64,000 nucleotides of DNA from Candidatus Aalborgiella aggregata (GCA_016705065.1 JADIYY010000002.1:558001-622000), one strand, 5' to 3'. Shown: positions 17,433 to 26,289, counted from the stretch's first letter. Program-made: numbers and translations. The notes: generated from the letters alone by a model not told the origin.

Positions 17433-17834
17433 ATGCTACAAACTCAAAATTGGTTAGATGAAGTCAAATGGGACGCCCAAGGGCTGATACCTGTTATCGC
17501 ACAGGAACTGGGCAGTAACGACGTGCTGATGTTTGCTTGGATGAACCGCGAAGCCCTGCAAAAGACGGCTGAATTGGGACGGGCTGTTTATTTCAGCAGG
17601 TCGCGCAACAAATTGTGGTTCAAAGGTGAAGAATCTGGCCATGTACAAACGGTGCATGAATTGCGCATGGATTGTGACAACGATGTGTTGTTACTGAAAG
17701 TGACGCAAGAAGGACACCAACCTGGGATTGCTTGCCACACAGGCAGACACAGCTGTTTTTTCAGTCTTTACAAAGATGGTGCGTGGATAATTACCGAACC
17801 GGTCTTGAAAGATCCCCAAACCATCTATAAGTAA
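17433..17834 (+). CDS. hisI: Phosphoribosyl-AMP cyclohydrolase
   Basis: The predicted product has 133 residues from the ATG at 17433, and the frame is open upstream to 17412, overlapping hisF. It hydrolyses PR-AMP to ProFAR. Zinc and magnesium ligands are visible in MDCDNDVLLLKV (Asp-x-Asp-x-Asp-type site with Cys) and in GIACHTGRHSCFF (CHxGRxSCF). It is a stand-alone HisI, as in many betaproteobacteria, with the separate hisE gene 46 bp downstream. Confidence 0.95.
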   Translation: MLQTQNWLDEVKWDAQGLIPVIAQELGSNDVLMFAWMNREALQKTAELGRAVYFSRSRNKLWFKGEESGHVQTVHELRMDCDNDVLLLKVTQEGHQPGIACHTGRHSCFFSLYKDGAWIITEPVLKDPQTIYK

Positions 17835-17880
17835 GCCATCTACAAATAACGGCAAGCAATTTACCATTTACCTTCAATTT

Positions 17881-18267
17881 ATGACATCCAACGACTCCCT
17901 CAATCAACTCGGACGCATGCTTGAATCGCGCAAAGGTGGCGACCCTGAAAGCAGCTATACCGCTCGTTTGCTGCACAAAGGGCCGGATGCGTTTTTGAAA
18001 AAAATTGGCGAAGAGGCTACCGAGCTTGTGATGGCGTGCAAAGATGCTGACCACGGTGGTCAAAGCGCTGATTTAAAAGCCAAAATTGTGTATGAAACGG
18101 CAGATTTGTGGTTTCACAGCATGGTGGCGCTCACGCATTACGGTTTATCACCGCAAGATGTCATCGCAGAATTGGACAAGCGCGTTGGCACCAGCGGATT
18201 GGAAGAAAAAGCCTCGCGCAAAGCTCAAATTCGAGAAGTGACAGAGTCAAAAGGAATCAAGCCATGA
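17881..18267 (+). CDS. hisE: Phosphoribosyl-ATP pyrophosphatase
   Basis: The 128-residue all-alpha MazG-like enzyme removes pyrophosphate from PR-ATP. It contains KKIGEEATELVMACKD, with the EExxE-type metal-binding helix, and the paired segment YETADLWFHSMVAL (ExxD). The length is a little above the family norm because of the C-terminal tail. Its TGA overlaps the next gene's ATG (ATGA), showing tight coupling to a DUF4870-like gene. Confidence 0.94.
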   Translation: MTSNDSLNQLGRMLESRKGGDPESSYTARLLHKGPDAFLKKIGEEATELVMACKDADHGGQSADLKAKIVYETADLWFHSMVALTHYGLSPQDVIAELDKRVGTSGLEEKASRKAQIREVTESKGIKP

Positions 18268-18686
18268 ACGATATCATTGATGTTGAAGCTAAAACCAAAG
18301 GTGAAACCATGAACACGAATCTTGCGAATAATGAAAAACTAGAATCATTGAAAACCATAGGCTGGGTCAGCTATTTGCTGCATTTGATTGTGGCTGTTGC
18401 TGCTGTGGTGCCAGGAGCCAATGCCAGTATCGCCTTATTGGTGGTGGCGCTGGTGATTGATCTGGTCAAAAAAGGTGAAGCAGAAGGCAGTTGGTTAGAA
18501 AGCCACTTTTCTTGGCGCATACGTACCGTCATTTGGGCGGGTATTTTGTATGTTGTGACCATTCCTTTGTGGTTGTTGCTGGTTGTTCCCGGATGGCTTG
18601 CGTGGGGCATTATTTCAATTTGGTTCTTGTACCGCATCGTGCGTGGCATGGTGGCAATGAACAAAGACCAAGCCATTGGCGCTTAA
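18264..18686 (+). CDS. DUF4870-like integral membrane protein
   Basis: The 140-residue protein starts at the ATG overlapping the hisE stop. It has about four hydrophobic helices (near residues 35-50, 55-70, 90-110 and 115-130) and resembles the small DUF4870/YrdL-type membrane proteins commonly found between hisE and the HIT gene in Burkholderiales. No function is known. The frame is also open from 18108, but that start would overlap hisE by 160 bp and is unlikely. Confidence 0.75.
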   Translation: MNDIIDVEAKTKGETMNTNLANNEKLESLKTIGWVSYLLHLIVAVAAVVPGANASIALLVVALVIDLVKKGEAEGSWLESHFSWRIRTVIWAGILYVVTIPLWLLLVVPGWLAWGIISIWFLYRIVRGMVAMNKDQAIGA

Positions 18687-18703
18687 GGATGGGATAAAAA
18701 CTG

Positions 18704-19063
18704 ATGTCGCACGATCCAAATTGCCTGTTTTGCAAAATCATTGAAGGCAAAATTCCGTCTAAAAAAGTGTATGAAGATGAGCATGTATTTGCATTCCATG
18801 ACATTAACCCATGGGCGCCTGTTCATTTTTTAATTATTCCCAAAAAACACATCACGTCTCTGGCGCAGGTGACCGAAGCGGACGCTGGATTGTTAGGTCA
18901 CATGATGGTATTGGCTCCCAAACTGGCTCTGCAAGAAGGTTGTAGACCTTATCCTGAAGGGGGCTTTCGCATCGTTGCCAATACGGGGAACGAAGGCGGT
19001 CAAGAGGTTCACCACATGCATTGGCATGTGATGGGCGGCCCACGACCTTGGTTACGTGGTTAA
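18704..19063 (+). CDS. Histidine triad (HIT) nucleotide-binding protein
   Basis: The 119-residue Hint-type HIT protein hydrolyses nucleoside phosphoramidates. The N-terminal CLFCKIIEGKIPS carries zinc-type cysteines, and the C-terminal HIT motif is HHMHWHVMGG, with the nucleophile in the second-last His position. The length is typical of Hint. It sits in the usual burkholderial place between hisE/DUF4870 and tatA. Confidence 0.94.
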   Translation: MSHDPNCLFCKIIEGKIPSKKVYEDEHVFAFHDINPWAPVHFLIIPKKHITSLAQVTEADAGLLGHMMVLAPKLALQEGCRPYPEGGFRIVANTGNEGGQEVHHMHWHVMGGPRPWLRG

Positions 19064-19124
19064 AATCACGTGATTGATGGTGTTAAACGCCATTTAACTT
19101 ATTTACATTTTCAGGAGATACATC

Positions 19125-19358
19125 ATGGGTTCATTTTCTATTTGGCATTGGCTCATCGTTTTATTGATCGTGGTCATGGTGTTCGGTACCAAAAAACTGA
19201 AGAACATGGGTGGCGATTTAGGTAGTGCCGTTAAGGGCTTTAAAGATGGCATGAAAGACGGTGCAGCCAGCGTGGACGACAAGGCCGAAAAAGTCACCAA
19301 CACTGCGGCAGATGCAGCCAAAACTACGATTGACGTAGAAGCCAAGCAAAAATCTTGA
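19125..19358 (+). CDS. tatA: Twin-arginine translocase subunit TatA
   Basis: The 77-residue protein opens MGSFSIWHWLIVLLIVVMVFGTKKLKNMGGDLG, a single membrane helix with the FGTKKL hinge and an amphipathic helix. A charged tail follows. TatA polymerises to form the transport pore for folded proteins. A Shine-Dalgarno (CAGGAGA) precedes the start. tatB and tatC follow. Confidence 0.95.
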   Translation: MGSFSIWHWLIVLLIVVMVFGTKKLKNMGGDLGSAVKGFKDGMKDGAASVDDKAEKVTNTAADAAKTTIDVEAKQKS

Positions 19359-19412
19359 TTTCCAATGTGTGCTGTGACCACCGGCACACAAAACCCACAC
19401 CAGTAGAACATC

Positions 19413-19904
19413 TTGATTGATTTAGGTATATCTAAAATCGCTTTGATTGGCGCTGTCGCATTGATTGTGATTGGGCCAGAAAAATTGCCGCGTGTGGCAC
19501 GCATGATTGGCACGATGATGGGCAAGGCACAGCGTTACATTGCAGATGTCAAAGCAGAAGTAAACAAATCAATCGAACTGGATGAGCTTAAGAAAATGCA
19601 AGCGTCTATGCAAGATGCGGCCAAAGAAGTTGAAAGCAGCATTCAAAGCAATGTGACTGATTTTGAAAAAGATTGGAAAGAAGCCACTGGCGAAGCGGCA
19701 ACATCTGGGCTTAGTGCTGAAACAGAAGCGGCTTTGATGAGCTATGACCACAACTACCCCAGCTATAGCCACCCTAAAAAGAAATGGCGCGTAAAACAAG
19801 GCGCCACGCCCAACTGGTACAAAGCTCGAGCAGGAGTGCGCACCAAAGCCTTGTCAGGCGCGGCACGTGTTGCCAAATACCGCCCCGCAAAAATTTCAAC
19901 TTAA
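19413..19904 (+). CDS. tatB: Twin-arginine translocase subunit TatB (TTG start)
   Basis: The 163-residue protein has the TatB membrane helix IALIGAVALIVIGPEKLPRVAR (Glu-Pro hinge) and a long charged amphipathic helix. The start is a TTG at 19413, which gives IDLGISKIALIG, the normal TatB N-terminus; no ATG fits better. TatB with TatC forms the receptor for twin-arginine signals. The 54-bp gap to tatA contains no terminator. Confidence 0.93.
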   Translation: MIDLGISKIALIGAVALIVIGPEKLPRVARMIGTMMGKAQRYIADVKAEVNKSIELDELKKMQASMQDAAKEVESSIQSNVTDFEKDWKEATGEAATSGLSAETEAALMSYDHNYPSYSHPKKKWRVKQGATPNWYKARAGVRTKALSGAARVAKYRPAKIST

Positions 19905-19957
19905 TCTGTCATTCACCATTCCCAGCGTAAGCGCTTGCTATAGTCAACTCTAACCCC

Positions 19958-20764
19958 ATGTCCGACGATAAAAACAAAACCAAGGAAAAAGTTGACGAGC
20001 TGGCCGGCACTGAACAACCGTTTGTGCAGCATTTGGTCGAGTTGCGTGATCGTTTGATCAAGATTGCACTGGCAATTGGTGTTGTCGGTATTGCACTGGC
20101 GTTTTACCCTGGACCAGCAGCACTGTATGACATTTTGGCCGCTCCATTGATTGCGACCTTGCCCAAAGGCTCTACACTGATTGCCACATCGGTGATATCG
20201 CCATTTTTCATTCCGTTGAAAATTCTCATGATGACGGCTTTTCTGGTCGCACTTCCAGTTGTACTTTGGCAAATATGGTCGTTTGTTGCACCTGGCTTAT
20301 ACAGCCATGAGAAGAAGCTGATTCTTCCTTTGGTGTTGTCCAGCACTATTTTGTTTTTTATTGGTATTTTGTTTTGTTACTACTTTGTGTTTGGGCAAGT
20401 TTTTAAATTCATTCAAAACTTTGCCCCTAAAAGCATCAGCGCAACACCCGATATTGAAGCTTATTTAGACTTTGTACTGAATATGTTTTTAGCCTTTGGT
20501 TTGGCTTTTGAAGTACCGATTGTGGTGATTGTTTTAGCGCGTATGAAAATCGTGACAGTTCAACAATTGAAGGACTTCAGAGGCTATTTTGTGGTGCTCG
20601 CATTTGTCATAGCGGCCATCGTGACACCACCAGATGTGGTGTCACAACTGGCATTGGCCATTCCCATGTGCGGTTTATATGAACTGGGCATTTGGGCCGC
20701 GCAATTGTTCATCAAGCACACGCAAGCACCCGATGAGGCCAAAGAGCCCATTGAGCCAATTTAA
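19958..20764 (+). CDS. tatC: Twin-arginine translocase subunit TatC
   Basis: The 268-residue protein has six predicted membrane helices. It begins with a charged cytoplasmic stretch and the TatC signature EQPFVQHLVELRDRLIKIA, near residue 20; the Glu in the first loop binds the RR signal. FYPGPAALYDILAAP and later SFVAPGLYSHEKKLI are family segments. It follows tatB by 53 bp. In related genomes, as I recall, tatC is followed by a trypsin-like protease and Nif3 gene; here those genes lie 38 kb away. Confidence 0.95.
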   Translation: MSDDKNKTKEKVDELAGTEQPFVQHLVELRDRLIKIALAIGVVGIALAFYPGPAALYDILAAPLIATLPKGSTLIATSVISPFFIPLKILMMTAFLVALPVVLWQIWSFVAPGLYSHEKKLILPLVLSSTILFFIGILFCYYFVFGQVFKFIQNFAPKSISATPDIEAYLDFVLNMFLAFGLAFEVPIVVIVLARMKIVTVQQLKDFRGYFVVLAFVIAAIVTPPDVVSQLALAIPMCGLYELGIWAAQLFIKHTQAPDEAKEPIEPI

Positions 20765-20833
20765 GCCAATCTAAATTGTCTAAACCGCAAGGTTAACGCC
20801 GTAGGCATAGTTGGCTACAATCGGTAACTGGAC

Positions 20834-20855
20834 TTGACGTTTACGTAAACGTCAA
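20834..20855. promoter_or_regulatory. 22-bp perfect palindrome upstream of ivd, likely operator
   Basis: The half-site TTGACGTTTAC is followed by its exact reverse complement, making a 22-bp dyad that begins 36 bp before the ivd start codon. The sequence is close to operators recalled for LiuR, a MerR-family repressor of branched-chain amino acid catabolism genes in proteobacteria. The position suits repression of the isovaleryl-CoA dehydrogenase gene. No LiuR-like gene is in the window. Confidence 0.7.
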
Positions 20856-20890
20856 TCACTGAACAAAACCAGCATTTTGGAGACCTTGCC

Positions 20891-22069
20891 ATGAACCAAC
20901 CCGGACTTAATTTTCAACTCGGTGAAGACATCGACGCTTTGCGTGATGCGGTGCGCGAATTCGCACAGGCTGAAATTGCACCCCGCGCTGCAGCCATCGA
21001 CAGCAATGACCAATTCCCAATGGACGTTTGGCGCAAGATGGGCGATTTAGGTGTTTTGGGCATCACCGTAGGCGAAGAATATGGTGGAGCTGGAATGGGT
21101 TATTTGGCGCACATGGTGGCCATGGAAGAAATCAGCCGCGCCAGTGCGTCTGTGGGTTTGAGCTATGGAGCACACAGCAATTTGTGTGTGAATCAAATCA
21201 AACGCAATGGAACACCCGAACAGCGTCAAAAATACTTACCCAAACTCATCAGCGGCGAACACGTAGGCGCGTTGGCGATGAGCGAACCCGGCGCAGGCAG
21301 CGATGTGATCAGCATGAAGCTGAAAGCTGAAGACAAGGGTGGCTACTATGTCCTCAATGGCAGCAAAATGTGGATCACCAACGGACCCGATGCTGATACC
21401 TTGGTGGTTTATGCCAAGACCGAACCTGAAATGGGCGCCCGTGGTGTCACAGCATTCATCATCGAAAAATCCATGCCCGGTTTTTCAGTCGCACAAAAAT
21501 TAAACAAACTCGGCATGCGCGGCAGTCATACTGGCGAGTTGGTATTTCACAATGTTGAAGTACCTGAAAGCCAAATTTTGGGCGGCCTCAACAACGGCGC
21601 TAAAGTGCTGATGAGCGGTTTGGATTACGAACGTGCGGTACTCACAGGCGGTCCATTGGGCATCATGCAATCTGTGATGGACAATGTGCTGCCCTATATT
21701 CATGACCGCAAGCAATTTGGCCAAAGCATTGGTGAATTTCAGCTCATGCAAGGCAAAGTGGCGGACATGTACACCGTGTTGCAAGCGGGTCGCTCATTCG
21801 CTTACACCGTTGCCAAAAACCTCGACATGCTGGGCGCAGAACATGTGCGTCAAGTGCGCAAAGATTGTGCTTCAGTGATTTTGTGGTGCGCCGAAAAAGC
21901 CACGTGGATGGCTGGCGAAGGCGTGCAAATTTTTGGTGGCAATGGCTACATCAACGACTACCCACTGGGTCGCTTGTGGCGCGATGCCAAACTGTATGAA
22001 ATCGGTGCAGGCACCAGCGAGATCCGCCGCATGTTGATTGGCCGTGAACTGTTTGCAGAAACCTGCTAA
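20891..22069 (+). CDS. ivd: Isovaleryl-CoA dehydrogenase
   Basis: The 392-residue acyl-CoA dehydrogenase oxidises isovaleryl-CoA in leucine degradation, passing electrons to ETF. ALAMSEPGAGSDV and YVLNGSKMWITNG are the FAD/substrate signatures. The catalytic Glu is in the position used by isovaleryl-CoA dehydrogenases (LDYERAVLTGGPLG), not the C-terminal position of short- and medium-chain enzymes, and IFGGNGYINDYPL is the C-terminal signature. The length is typical. AGACCTTGCC precedes the start. The palindrome upstream is a likely operator, and a bidirectional terminator follows. The rest of the liu genes are not nearby. Confidence 0.94.
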   Translation: MNQPGLNFQLGEDIDALRDAVREFAQAEIAPRAAAIDSNDQFPMDVWRKMGDLGVLGITVGEEYGGAGMGYLAHMVAMEEISRASASVGLSYGAHSNLCVNQIKRNGTPEQRQKYLPKLISGEHVGALAMSEPGAGSDVISMKLKAEDKGGYYVLNGSKMWITNGPDADTLVVYAKTEPEMGARGVTAFIIEKSMPGFSVAQKLNKLGMRGSHTGELVFHNVEVPESQILGGLNNGAKVLMSGLDYERAVLTGGPLGIMQSVMDNVLPYIHDRKQFGQSIGEFQLMQGKVADMYTVLQAGRSFAYTVAKNLDMLGAEHVRQVRKDCASVILWCAEKATWMAGEGVQIFGGNGYINDYPLGRLWRDAKLYEIGAGTSEIRRMLIGRELFAETC

Positions 22070-22088
22070 GTTTGATTCTCAAGACCCA

Positions 22089-22119
22089 TAAAAAAAGCTC
22101 AACCATGTTGAGCTTTTTT
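22089..22119. terminator. Bidirectional terminator between ivd and a DsrE-like gene
   Basis: AAAAAAGCTCAA and TTGAGCTTTTTT flank a CCATG loop, with A- and T-tracts on both sides. It can terminate both converging transcripts. Confidence 0.9.
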
Positions 22120-22138
22120 CTTTGGTAGACAGCCTAAA

Positions 22139-22573
22139 TCAGGGCTTGATGTAAGCGAATTTTTCTTGGCTTTGCAATCGACCAATGCGCACCACTCCTG
22201 AAGGAGTGAATTCTGCATCCAAAATGAATTGGTCTTTTTTCAGATTTCTGTTTTTCAAAGTGATTTCACAAATTTCAAATTTGACGCCGCGTGCTTTGAG
22301 TGCGCTAACCAAAGCGCCATAATTGATATCTGGATTTTTGGCGTCTTTCGCGCCTTCCATCAAGAAATCCACGCCGTTGGCATGGGTCACAACAGTGATT
22401 TTTGTATCTGGTGCCACGTCCAGATGGTTGCGTATGTTGCGCAAACCTTTGGTTGCTTGGCTGGCGGCATCATCCATGTGGTAAACCACTTTGTCTTGGG
22501 CAAACGCAGTGTTGCAAAGCATGAATGCGGCAAATACAGCCAGCATTGATTTCAAGAGTGAACGAATGGTCAT
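22139..22573 (-). CDS. Secreted DsrE-like protein
   Basis: The predicted product has 144 residues from the ATG at 22573; the frame is open upstream to 22639. A signal peptide ends near residue 27 (CNTAFAQ). The mature domain has a DsrE-like alternating beta-alpha pattern (KVVYHMDDAAS, KITVVTHANGVDFL) found in small periplasmic proteins of unknown role. The catalytic Cys of sulfur-relay DsrE is not evident at the usual place; the one mature Cys is in FEICEITLKN, near residue 100. It is a single gene converging on ivd. Confidence 0.7.
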   Translation of the reverse strand: MTIRSLLKSMLAVFAAFMLCNTAFAQDKVVYHMDDAASQATKGLRNIRNHLDVAPDTKITVVTHANGVDFLMEGAKDAKNPDINYGALVSALKARGVKFEICEITLKNRNLKKDQFILDAEFTPSGVVRIGRLQSQEKFAYIKP

Positions 22574-22700
22574 GGTGGTCTCCAATAAATAATAAACGTT
22601 CACTATAGCCAAATGACTGGGGGGCAACCATCCGTTCAAACCCGCATATCACATAAGGAAAAGCTTGTTTGAAACCAGCCCAGCCTTATGCGTTTAGACT

Positions 22701-24269
22701 TTACGCGTAATACCGCGCCAAGTAATCTTCAAAACTGCCTTGGTCATTTGCTTCCAAGCGTTGTTGTTCTTGTATCGAGTCATTGGCGCTTTGCTGAAAT
22801 TCTTTTAAACGCTCTGCGCCCAGCGGATCTTGCAAGAGACTTTGTTGATGCTGCTGCGCCATCTGTTTGGCGTATTTGAAATAACCTCCGTGCACTTTGG
22901 CTTGTTGCAACACTTGGGCTGACGGCGTTAAATCGGGGTTGTCAACGCGCTGGCGCAGATTTGCCAATGTTTTGGCATATGCATCACCACCATAGGCAAC
23001 ATCTAACATGTTGGCAAAGGCTTGCATGTCGTCAAATAATTCATGCGCAATGGGTCTGAAGGGCTGTTCGCGGTTGTGCACCAGCAGGTGCAAATTGGGG
23101 TTGCGCCCGTCATTGACGATGCGGCGTTTGTTCTCGTCATTTTCTGCTTGCTCACGTGCGCTGATAGCAGGGCTGTCGCGGAACAAGCACATCAGCAAGA
23201 GCACATCGGCAAACTGGCTTTGGTCGGGCGTGATGCCAATGTCCACCATAGGATTCAAATCGAACAATCGCACTTCCACATATTCGACGCCCTCTTGCCG
23301 CAAGGCTTTGGCAGGTCGCGAACCGCGCTGGCTCACACGTTTGGGACGAATGCCAGCGTAAAACTCATTTTCAACCTGCAACAAATTCGCATTGAGTTGC
23401 TGCCAGTGACCGTCTTCTTTGTTTTTGACACCCAATTCTTCATAAAACGGGTCTGGCGTGCGAATGGCTGCTTCTAATGCGCTGGTGTATTCGGCCAATG
23501 AATTGAAGCTGACGTGCAGTTGGTCTTGCGCTCGATTTTGATAACCCAAGTCACTCATGCGCAAACTGGTGGCATAAGGGCCATACAAAGTGCCGGGCAC
23601 CAGCTCGTCCAAATCTGATTTTCGGCCTTGCAAAAATGATTCGCAAACGGCGGGCGATGCGCCAAACAAATACGGAATGAGCCAGCCATAGCGTTGAAAA
23701 TTGCGTATCAAACCAAAATAACGATCTGAGATGAATTCTTGCAAACTCAAGTCAGATTTGAAATTGTCATACAGTGTTTGCCAAAACGCTTGCGGCAATG
23801 ACCAGTTGTAGTGTGCACCCGCTATCGTTTGCATGTGCCGTCCATAACGCAAGCCCAAGCCTTCGCGGTACACGTACTTCATTTTGGCCGAATTGGAGGT
23901 GCCGTAGTAGGCCAGCGGGATGTCGGCATCTTTGCTCAACACGCAGGGCATTGAGCCGGCCCACATGAATTCATCTTTGAGCTGCGCTGCGCTGAACCGG
24001 TGGATTTCGCGCAAGAACTGCAACGGAAAATTCGGGTCGGTCGATGGTGGTGTGATGAACTCCAACAAGGCTTCGGAGTAATCGGTGGTGATCCAAGGGT
24101 GCGTTAATTTTGAGCCCAAACTTGCAGGGTGCGGTGTCAGCGCCAGCTTGCCATTTGTGTCGACGCGCAGGCATTCGCGCTCATACCCGCGTTGAATACC
24201 GCGCAGCAATGCCGCTTTGTCTGGCTTGGCGAATTGGCTGACTTCGCTGCAGCAGGTGAATTTCAACAT
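22701..24269 (-). CDS. gshA: Glutamate-cysteine ligase
   Basis: The 522-residue protein is the gammaproteobacterial-type glutamate-cysteine ligase, first step of glutathione synthesis. RGYERECLRVDTNG near residue 27, GSMPCVLSKDADIPLAYYG, GLRYGRHMQTIAGAHYNWS and YVEVRLFDLNPM are typical segments around the ATP and glutamate sites. The length matches the family (about 520). It is a single gene followed by an FKBP gene 30 bp upstream on the same strand, so the two may be cotranscribed. Glutathione is used by the formaldehyde pathway encoded at 27.8-29.8 kb. Confidence 0.94.
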   Translation of the reverse strand: MLKFTCCSEVSQFAKPDKAALLRGIQRGYERECLRVDTNGKLALTPHPASLGSKLTHPWITTDYSEALLEFITPPSTDPNFPLQFLREIHRFSAAQLKDEFMWAGSMPCVLSKDADIPLAYYGTSNSAKMKYVYREGLGLRYGRHMQTIAGAHYNWSLPQAFWQTLYDNFKSDLSLQEFISDRYFGLIRNFQRYGWLIPYLFGASPAVCESFLQGRKSDLDELVPGTLYGPYATSLRMSDLGYQNRAQDQLHVSFNSLAEYTSALEAAIRTPDPFYEELGVKNKEDGHWQQLNANLLQVENEFYAGIRPKRVSQRGSRPAKALRQEGVEYVEVRLFDLNPMVDIGITPDQSQFADVLLLMCLFRDSPAISAREQAENDENKRRIVNDGRNPNLHLLVHNREQPFRPIAHELFDDMQAFANMLDVAYGGDAYAKTLANLRQRVDNPDLTPSAQVLQQAKVHGGYFKYAKQMAQQHQQSLLQDPLGAERLKEFQQSANDSIQEQQRLEANDQGSFEDYLARYYA

Positions 24270-24299
24270 AACGCTGATTAAGTAGCAGTAGTCGTGAGC

Positions 24300-24767
24300 T
24301 TATCTAGCTTGCACACCCAGTAATTCAACTTCAAAATGCAGCGTTGCATTCGGTGGCACGGCACTGCCCGCACCGCGCGCGCCGTAAGCGATTTCAGGGG
24401 GGCATGTCAATTTGGCTTTGCCGCCAACCTTCATTTTTTGCACGCCTTCAGTCCAGCATGGGATGACGCGATTCAAAGGAAATTCGAGTGGTGTATTGCG
24501 TTTGAACGAACTGTCAAACTCTGTTCCATTGGGCAAAGTGCCACGGTAGTGAACCCTTACCGTATCGGTGCTGTTGGGTTGCATACCTGTTCCATCTTTC
24601 AAGGACAAATAAACCAAGCCGCTGGCAGTTTTGACTGCGCCTGGCTCTTTAGCGGCTTTGGTAGCCGCTTCTGATTGCGCAGAAGCATGCGCAGTGAATG
24701 CACCCAAGCCAATGACCAGGGTAGCGATGCGTATGCTTGGGGAAAAAGTCATTTTGTTCATATTCAA
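24300..24767 (-). CDS. FKBP-type peptidyl-prolyl isomerase, secreted
   Basis: The 155-residue protein has a signal peptide (TLVIGLGAFTAHASAQ) and a single FKBP domain: SGLVYLSLKDGTG, VRVHYRGTLPNGTEFDSSF with the Asp/Phe pocket, LNRVIPCWTEGVQ and GARGAGSAVPPNATLHFEVEL. These form the active-site tyrosine, Asp, Phe and Ile ring. It probably assists folding in the periplasm. It lies upstream of gshA, 30 bp away on the same strand. Confidence 0.93.
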   Translation of the reverse strand: MNMNKMTFSPSIRIATLVIGLGAFTAHASAQSEAATKAAKEPGAVKTASGLVYLSLKDGTGMQPNSTDTVRVHYRGTLPNGTEFDSSFKRNTPLEFPLNRVIPCWTEGVQKMKVGGKAKLTCPPEIAYGARGAGSAVPPNATLHFEVELLGVQAR

Positions 24768-24908
24768 TTTGATAGCGTTGTTGATTCAATTGGCGAATGC
24801 AAAAATCTGCGCGCGCCAATTTCGGAGACTGGCTATCTTAGCAAGTATTGCAACTATTTTCAGCGGCAAGGTTTTGCTTGATTCTGTTTTCAACTTTTTG
24901 CTACATGC

Positions 24909-24950
24909 CAAATAAAACACCTCTGCAAATCAAATGACCTGCAGAGGTGT
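24909..24950 (-). terminator. Terminator after the YceI gene
   Basis: An 11-bp stem, ACACCTCTGCA with its complement, spans 24917-24950. On the minus strand it is followed by a T-rich stretch (TTTTATTT). It lies downstream of the YceI gene at 25076 and upstream of the FKBP gene. Confidence 0.8.
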
Positions 24951-24976
24951 GTGCCAACAAAAATATATGAAAAATT

Positions 24977-25030
24977 GGCCTCTAGCCGGCGTATTGATTG
25001 CCTAACATGCTATTAAATGCATAGCAATTT
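24977..25030 (+). repeat. Palindromic dispersed element, copy 3 (intergenic)
   Basis: The sequence begins GGCCTCTAGCCGGCGTATTG, with TTGCCTAA and a GCTATTAAATGCATAGC terminal palindrome following. It lies between the YceI stop and the terminator before the FKBP gene. It preserves the GGCCTCTAG outer end also seen in copy 1. Confidence 0.85.
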
Positions 25031-25075
25031 AAAGTCATGTACAAATATGTCGAAACGCCGGATCGAAACAAATGA

Positions 25076-25651
25076 TTACTGCTTAACGGCTTCGGCTTGA
25101 ATCACAATGCGCACGTTTTTAGGAAAGCCCCAATCCACACCATAGTTCAAACCAAATGCAGTGCGGTCAATGGTGGCTTCAAAATCACCACCGCAAACTT
25201 CGCGTTTAAGCATCGGGCTGTTGTAGCAATTGAATTGCGTGGCTTTGAGCGTGACAGGGTTTGTTTTACCCATCAATGTCAAATTACCAGCCACTTCGCT
25301 GACTTTGTCGCCATTGAATGTCATGCCAGTTGACACGAATTTGGCGGTAGGAAATTGCGCCACATTGAACAAATCGGCACTTTGCAAATGCTTGTCAAAT
25401 GCAGCAGTTCCGCTGTTGATGGAAGCGACGTCGATAGTAATTTCAATCGAACCCTTTTTGGCTGCACGATCAAACTCAATCTTGCCTTCTTTTTTGTCAA
25501 AGCGACCACGGTTGGTTGTAGTACCAAAATGACCAATTTCAAAAGTGGCAAAGGTGTGTGTGCCGTCGATGGCATAGGGTGCTGCATGTACAGTTTGTGC
25601 ACCTGCAAATAAAGCTGCTGCGGCAGTGAGGGACAGAGCGAAATGACGCAT
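25076..25651 (-). CDS. YceI-family secreted protein (first of a pair)
   Basis: From the ATG at 25651, with a good GGAG site upstream, this is a 191-residue protein with a signal peptide (LTAAAALFAGAQTVHA). The lipocalin-like YceI fold is indicated by IDGTHTFATFEIGHFGTTTNRGRFDKKEG and the paired strands ending in FNCYNSPMLKREVCGGDF. YceI proteins bind polyisoprenoids and are often next to cytochrome b561, as here. The two YceI genes may share an ancestor but differ in the pocket segment. Confidence 0.92.
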   Translation of the reverse strand: MRHFALSLTAAAALFAGAQTVHAAPYAIDGTHTFATFEIGHFGTTTNRGRFDKKEGKIEFDRAAKKGSIEITIDVASINSGTAAFDKHLQSADLFNVAQFPTAKFVSTGMTFNGDKVSEVAGNLTLMGKTNPVTLKATQFNCYNSPMLKREVCGGDFEATIDRTAFGLNYGVDWGFPKNVRIVIQAEAVKQ

Positions 25652-25716
25652 TTTGAAAATCTCCAATTTAAAAGTTAAGGGAAAGGAAAGGGAAAGAAAA
25701 CAACTTCAACAAAAAT

Positions 25717-26289
25717 TTATAACTTGCCAACACCACTCAAGGCGATTTTGAATTTGACTTGAACGGGGTCAGCCACCATAGAGGTGTCAGCCCATTCGTT
25801 TTCGCCAATCTTGAAAATTAAACGTTTGATGGCAAAGGTTCCGGCGGCTGTGGTAACTGCCCCTGCCTGCGTCATGACAACCGGCACTGTCACATCTTGC
25901 GACACGCCTTTGATGCTCAATTTGCCCATCACTTCAAATTTGCCGCCACCAAGCGACTTGATGCTGTTGGAAGCAAATGTTGCTTGCGGAAATTTGGCCG
26001 TGTTGAACCAAGGTGCTTTGGGTAGCTCGGCATCGGTAGCTTTATCGCCCAATGTGGCGCTGGCAATGTCCACGGTGAAGGCGACTTTGCTGGTTGCGAG
26101 CTTGCTGGCATCAAAAGTAATTTGCGCATCAAACTTGGTGAATTTGCCATCAACTGGCACACCCATTTGTTTGAAGGTAAAACTCACATCGCTTTGGTTT
26201 GCCAACAACTTTTGTTGCGCAAATACGGCTGGTGAAAAAAGACTCGCCACAGCCGCGAGGATGGTTAAAAAGGTCAGCTTCAGTTTCAT
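25717..26289 (-). CDS. YceI-family secreted protein (second of a pair)
   Basis: The 190-residue protein has a signal peptide (SLFSPAVFA) and a YceI domain (DVSFTFKQMGVPVDGKFTKFDAQITF, then the paired strands AAGTFAIKRLIFKIGENEW). It lies 45 bp from the cytochrome b561 gene on one side and 65 bp from the other YceI gene, suggesting one transcript. The two YceI proteins may carry an isoprenoid such as ubiquinone between membrane and periplasm (inference). Confidence 0.92.
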   Translation of the reverse strand: MKLKLTFLTILAAVASLFSPAVFAQQKLLANQSDVSFTFKQMGVPVDGKFTKFDAQITFDASKLATSKVAFTVDIASATLGDKATDAELPKAPWFNTAKFPQATFASNSIKSLGGGKFEVMGKLSIKGVSQDVTVPVVMTQAGAVTTAAGTFAIKRLIFKIGENEWADTSMVADPVQVKFKIALSGVGKL

